Source of the DNA: an uncultured Pseudoxanthomonas sp.
GTDB taxonomy: Bacteria > Pseudomonadota > Gammaproteobacteria > Xanthomonadales > Xanthomonadaceae
Assembly: GCA_946886405.1 (NCBI GenBank)
Contig: CAMPIO010000015.1
Location: 1-55,756, forward strand
DNA length: 55,756 bases
Direction: 5' to 3'
Below are positions 54,756 through 55,756 of the stretch, piece after piece. The stretch's first letter is position 1. Every line of letters begins with the position of its first letter. The notes under the pieces are model-generated. The model did no database searches. It worked only from the letters and a program-made list of their open reading frames with translations, and had not been told where the DNA came from. The position numbers were made by a program, and so were the translations under genes.

Positions 54756-55756
54756 TTACTTCGTGGGCGCCGCCGCGGGGGCGGCCGGCGCCTTCTTGGC
54801 GAAATCGCCGGCCAGGAACACGCTCAGCGCCTCGGGCTTGAGATGCTTGCGGATCGCCGCATTGACCTGGTCCAGCGTCAGCGCGGCGTACTTCGCATCC
54901 AGGTCGGCGGTGAACTGCATGGTGCGGCCGAAGAACAACTGATCGGTCAGCATGCCGGCAACGCTGCCGTCGTCCGCACGGCCCTGCTCGCGTTCGGTCA
55001 ACGTACCCGCCACCGCGTCCTTCAGTTCCTCGGCGGTGATGCCGTCCTTGACCAGCTTCGCCAGCTCTTCGCGGACCAGCGCTTCCACCTTCGCCATGTT
55101 CTGCGGCGCGGCGATGGCCTGGATGGTGAGGCTGCCGGCATCGTCCTGGCCGGTGCGGCTGTCGTCGGCGCGCACGCCGCTGGAGACGCCGTAGCTGAGG
55201 CCTTCCTGCTGGCGGATGCGGTCGCCCAGGCGCGACTTCAGCGCGCCGCCGCCGAAGATGCGGTTGGCCACCACCATCGCGGGATAGTCGGCATCGGTGA
55301 CTTTCAGCGACAGGTTGTGGCGGGCCAGCAGTACCGCGTTGGGCTTGTCCGGCGTCTCGAAGCGCTCCTGCTTCGGCGCGACATCGGTATAGCGAGTGGC
55401 GATGGACGCGTACGGCTTGCCGCTCTTCCAGCCGACGAACAGCTGTTCGAGCTGGGCGCGCACGGCAGCCGGATCGAAGTCGCCGACGATGGCGATCTCG
55501 CCGTTGGCGGTGCCGTAGAAGTCGCGGTGGAATGCGCGCACATCGTCCAGCTTGAGTGCCTTCAGCTCGGACAGCGATTCGTCCAGCGTGCGGTTGTGCA
55601 GCGGGTGGCCGGCCGGCCACGGATCGAAGTACTGCGCCAGCGCGCGGCCGGCGATGGCGCCGGGCTCGAAGCGCGAGGCCTCCATGCCGGTGATGGCCTG
55701 CGTGCGCAGCTGCTCGAATTCGCTCTCCGGGAACGCCGGGTTGCGCAGCACGTCGG
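54756..55756 (-). CDS. M16-family peptidase, C-terminal part (partial at window edge)
   Basis: The visible 333 codons are in frame to the window end, so the N-terminal half with any HxxEH site lies outside. Visible family features are LDDVRAFHRDFYGTANGEIAIVGDF, FGGGALKSRLGDRIRQQEGLSYGV and the C-terminal LSVFLAGDFAKK, followed by an Ala/Pro tail. This is probably the second half-domain of an exported two-domain M16 protease like the one at 38900. Whether this half is catalytic cannot be told here. A terminator follows. Confidence 0.88.
   Translation of the reverse strand, partial: DVLRNPAFPESEFEQLRTQAITGMEASRFEPGAIAGRALAQYFDPWPAGHPLHNRTLDESLSELKALKLDDVRAFHRDFYGTANGEIAIVGDFDPAAVRAQLEQLFVGWKSGKPYASIATRYTDVAPKQERFETPDKPNAVLLARHNLSLKVTDADYPAMVVANRIFGGGALKSRLGDRIRQQEGLSYGVSSGVRADDSRTGQDDAGSLTIQAIAAPQNMAKVEALVREELAKLVKDGITAEELKDAVAGTLTEREQGRADDGSVAGMLTDQLFFGRTMQFTADLDAKYAALTLDQVNAAIRKHLKPEALSVFLAGDFAKKAPAAPAAAPTK

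Overview
The window is GC-rich, densely coded chromosomal DNA from a member of the Xanthomonadaceae. The genus is probably Pseudoxanthomonas or a close relative (Stenotrophomonas, Xanthomonas, Lysobacter), but I cannot fix it from sequence alone. The pointers are an Ax21-type outer-membrane protein, an oleABCD long-chain-olefin cluster with an OleA almost identical to the Xanthomonas enzyme as I remember it, large TonB-dependent receptors, and family-typical dispersed repeats built on GGAGCGACG...GTCGCGACC and GAGC..GCTC hairpins. I saw no tRNA, rRNA, CRISPR array or prophage.

Region 1 (1-5150) is nitrogen control: the 3' end of glnA, then glnK-amtB and ntrB-ntrC. A 17-bp NtrC-type dyad abuts the ntrB start codon, and a sigma-54-like promoter lies before glnK. 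Region 2 (5160-17600) is mostly housekeeping: sodC, a thiolase, a disrupted Fic gene under an AT-rich palindrome, a DUF4349 lipoprotein, hemD-hemX-hemY, a thioesterase, a membrane rhodanese, secB, gpsA and ax21. It is followed by a stand-alone transposase-type DNA-binding domain protein (17862-18281).

Region 3 (18455-36521) is the most interesting part: a coherent locus for capturing and degrading peptidoglycan peptides. A five-gene leftward operon encodes an NlpC/P60 endopeptidase, an L-Ala-D/L-Glu epimerase, a MurR/RpiR-type regulator, an L,D-transpeptidase-fold protein and a dicarboxylate/amino-acid symporter. Divergent and downstream rightward genes encode a transglutaminase-fold protein, two TonB receptors, an AmiD-like amidase lipoprotein, a penicillin-binding-type serine hydrolase, a VanX/DdpX-type D-Ala-D-Ala dipeptidase and a D-amino-acid dehydrogenase. 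The central divergent promoter and the promoter of the second receptor share the same two-box AT-rich layout with identical 26-nt spacing. This looks like a regulon operator. The chemistry would take a released muropeptide to MurNAc, L-Ala-L-Glu, diaminopimelate and pyruvate. No amino-sugar salvage genes are present.

Region 4 (36522-42250) holds a REP-like inverted repeat, trmL, a small exported protein of three perfect-period 26-residue repeats behind a GGTG-N16-CACC site, an SDR oxidoreductase, a large M16 protease and a DUF4156 lipoprotein. Region 5 (42371-48792) is the ole cluster: oleA, oleB, oleC and oleD. It is interrupted by a YkgJ-type cysteine-cluster gene on the opposite strand. 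It also contains a regulator that fuses a winged-helix, a GHKL ATPase and a STAS-like DUF4325 domain. This regulator sits behind three phased ATTCNNGAAT palindromes and overlaps oleB. Region 6 (48949-55756) has a DUF1328 protein, ubiJ-ubiB, small hypotheticals, a DJ-1/PfpI protein, an endonuclease/exonuclease/phosphatase-fold protein, an unusual 21-bp-period tandem repeat array at 54190-54440, and the C-terminal part of a second M16 protease running off the window.
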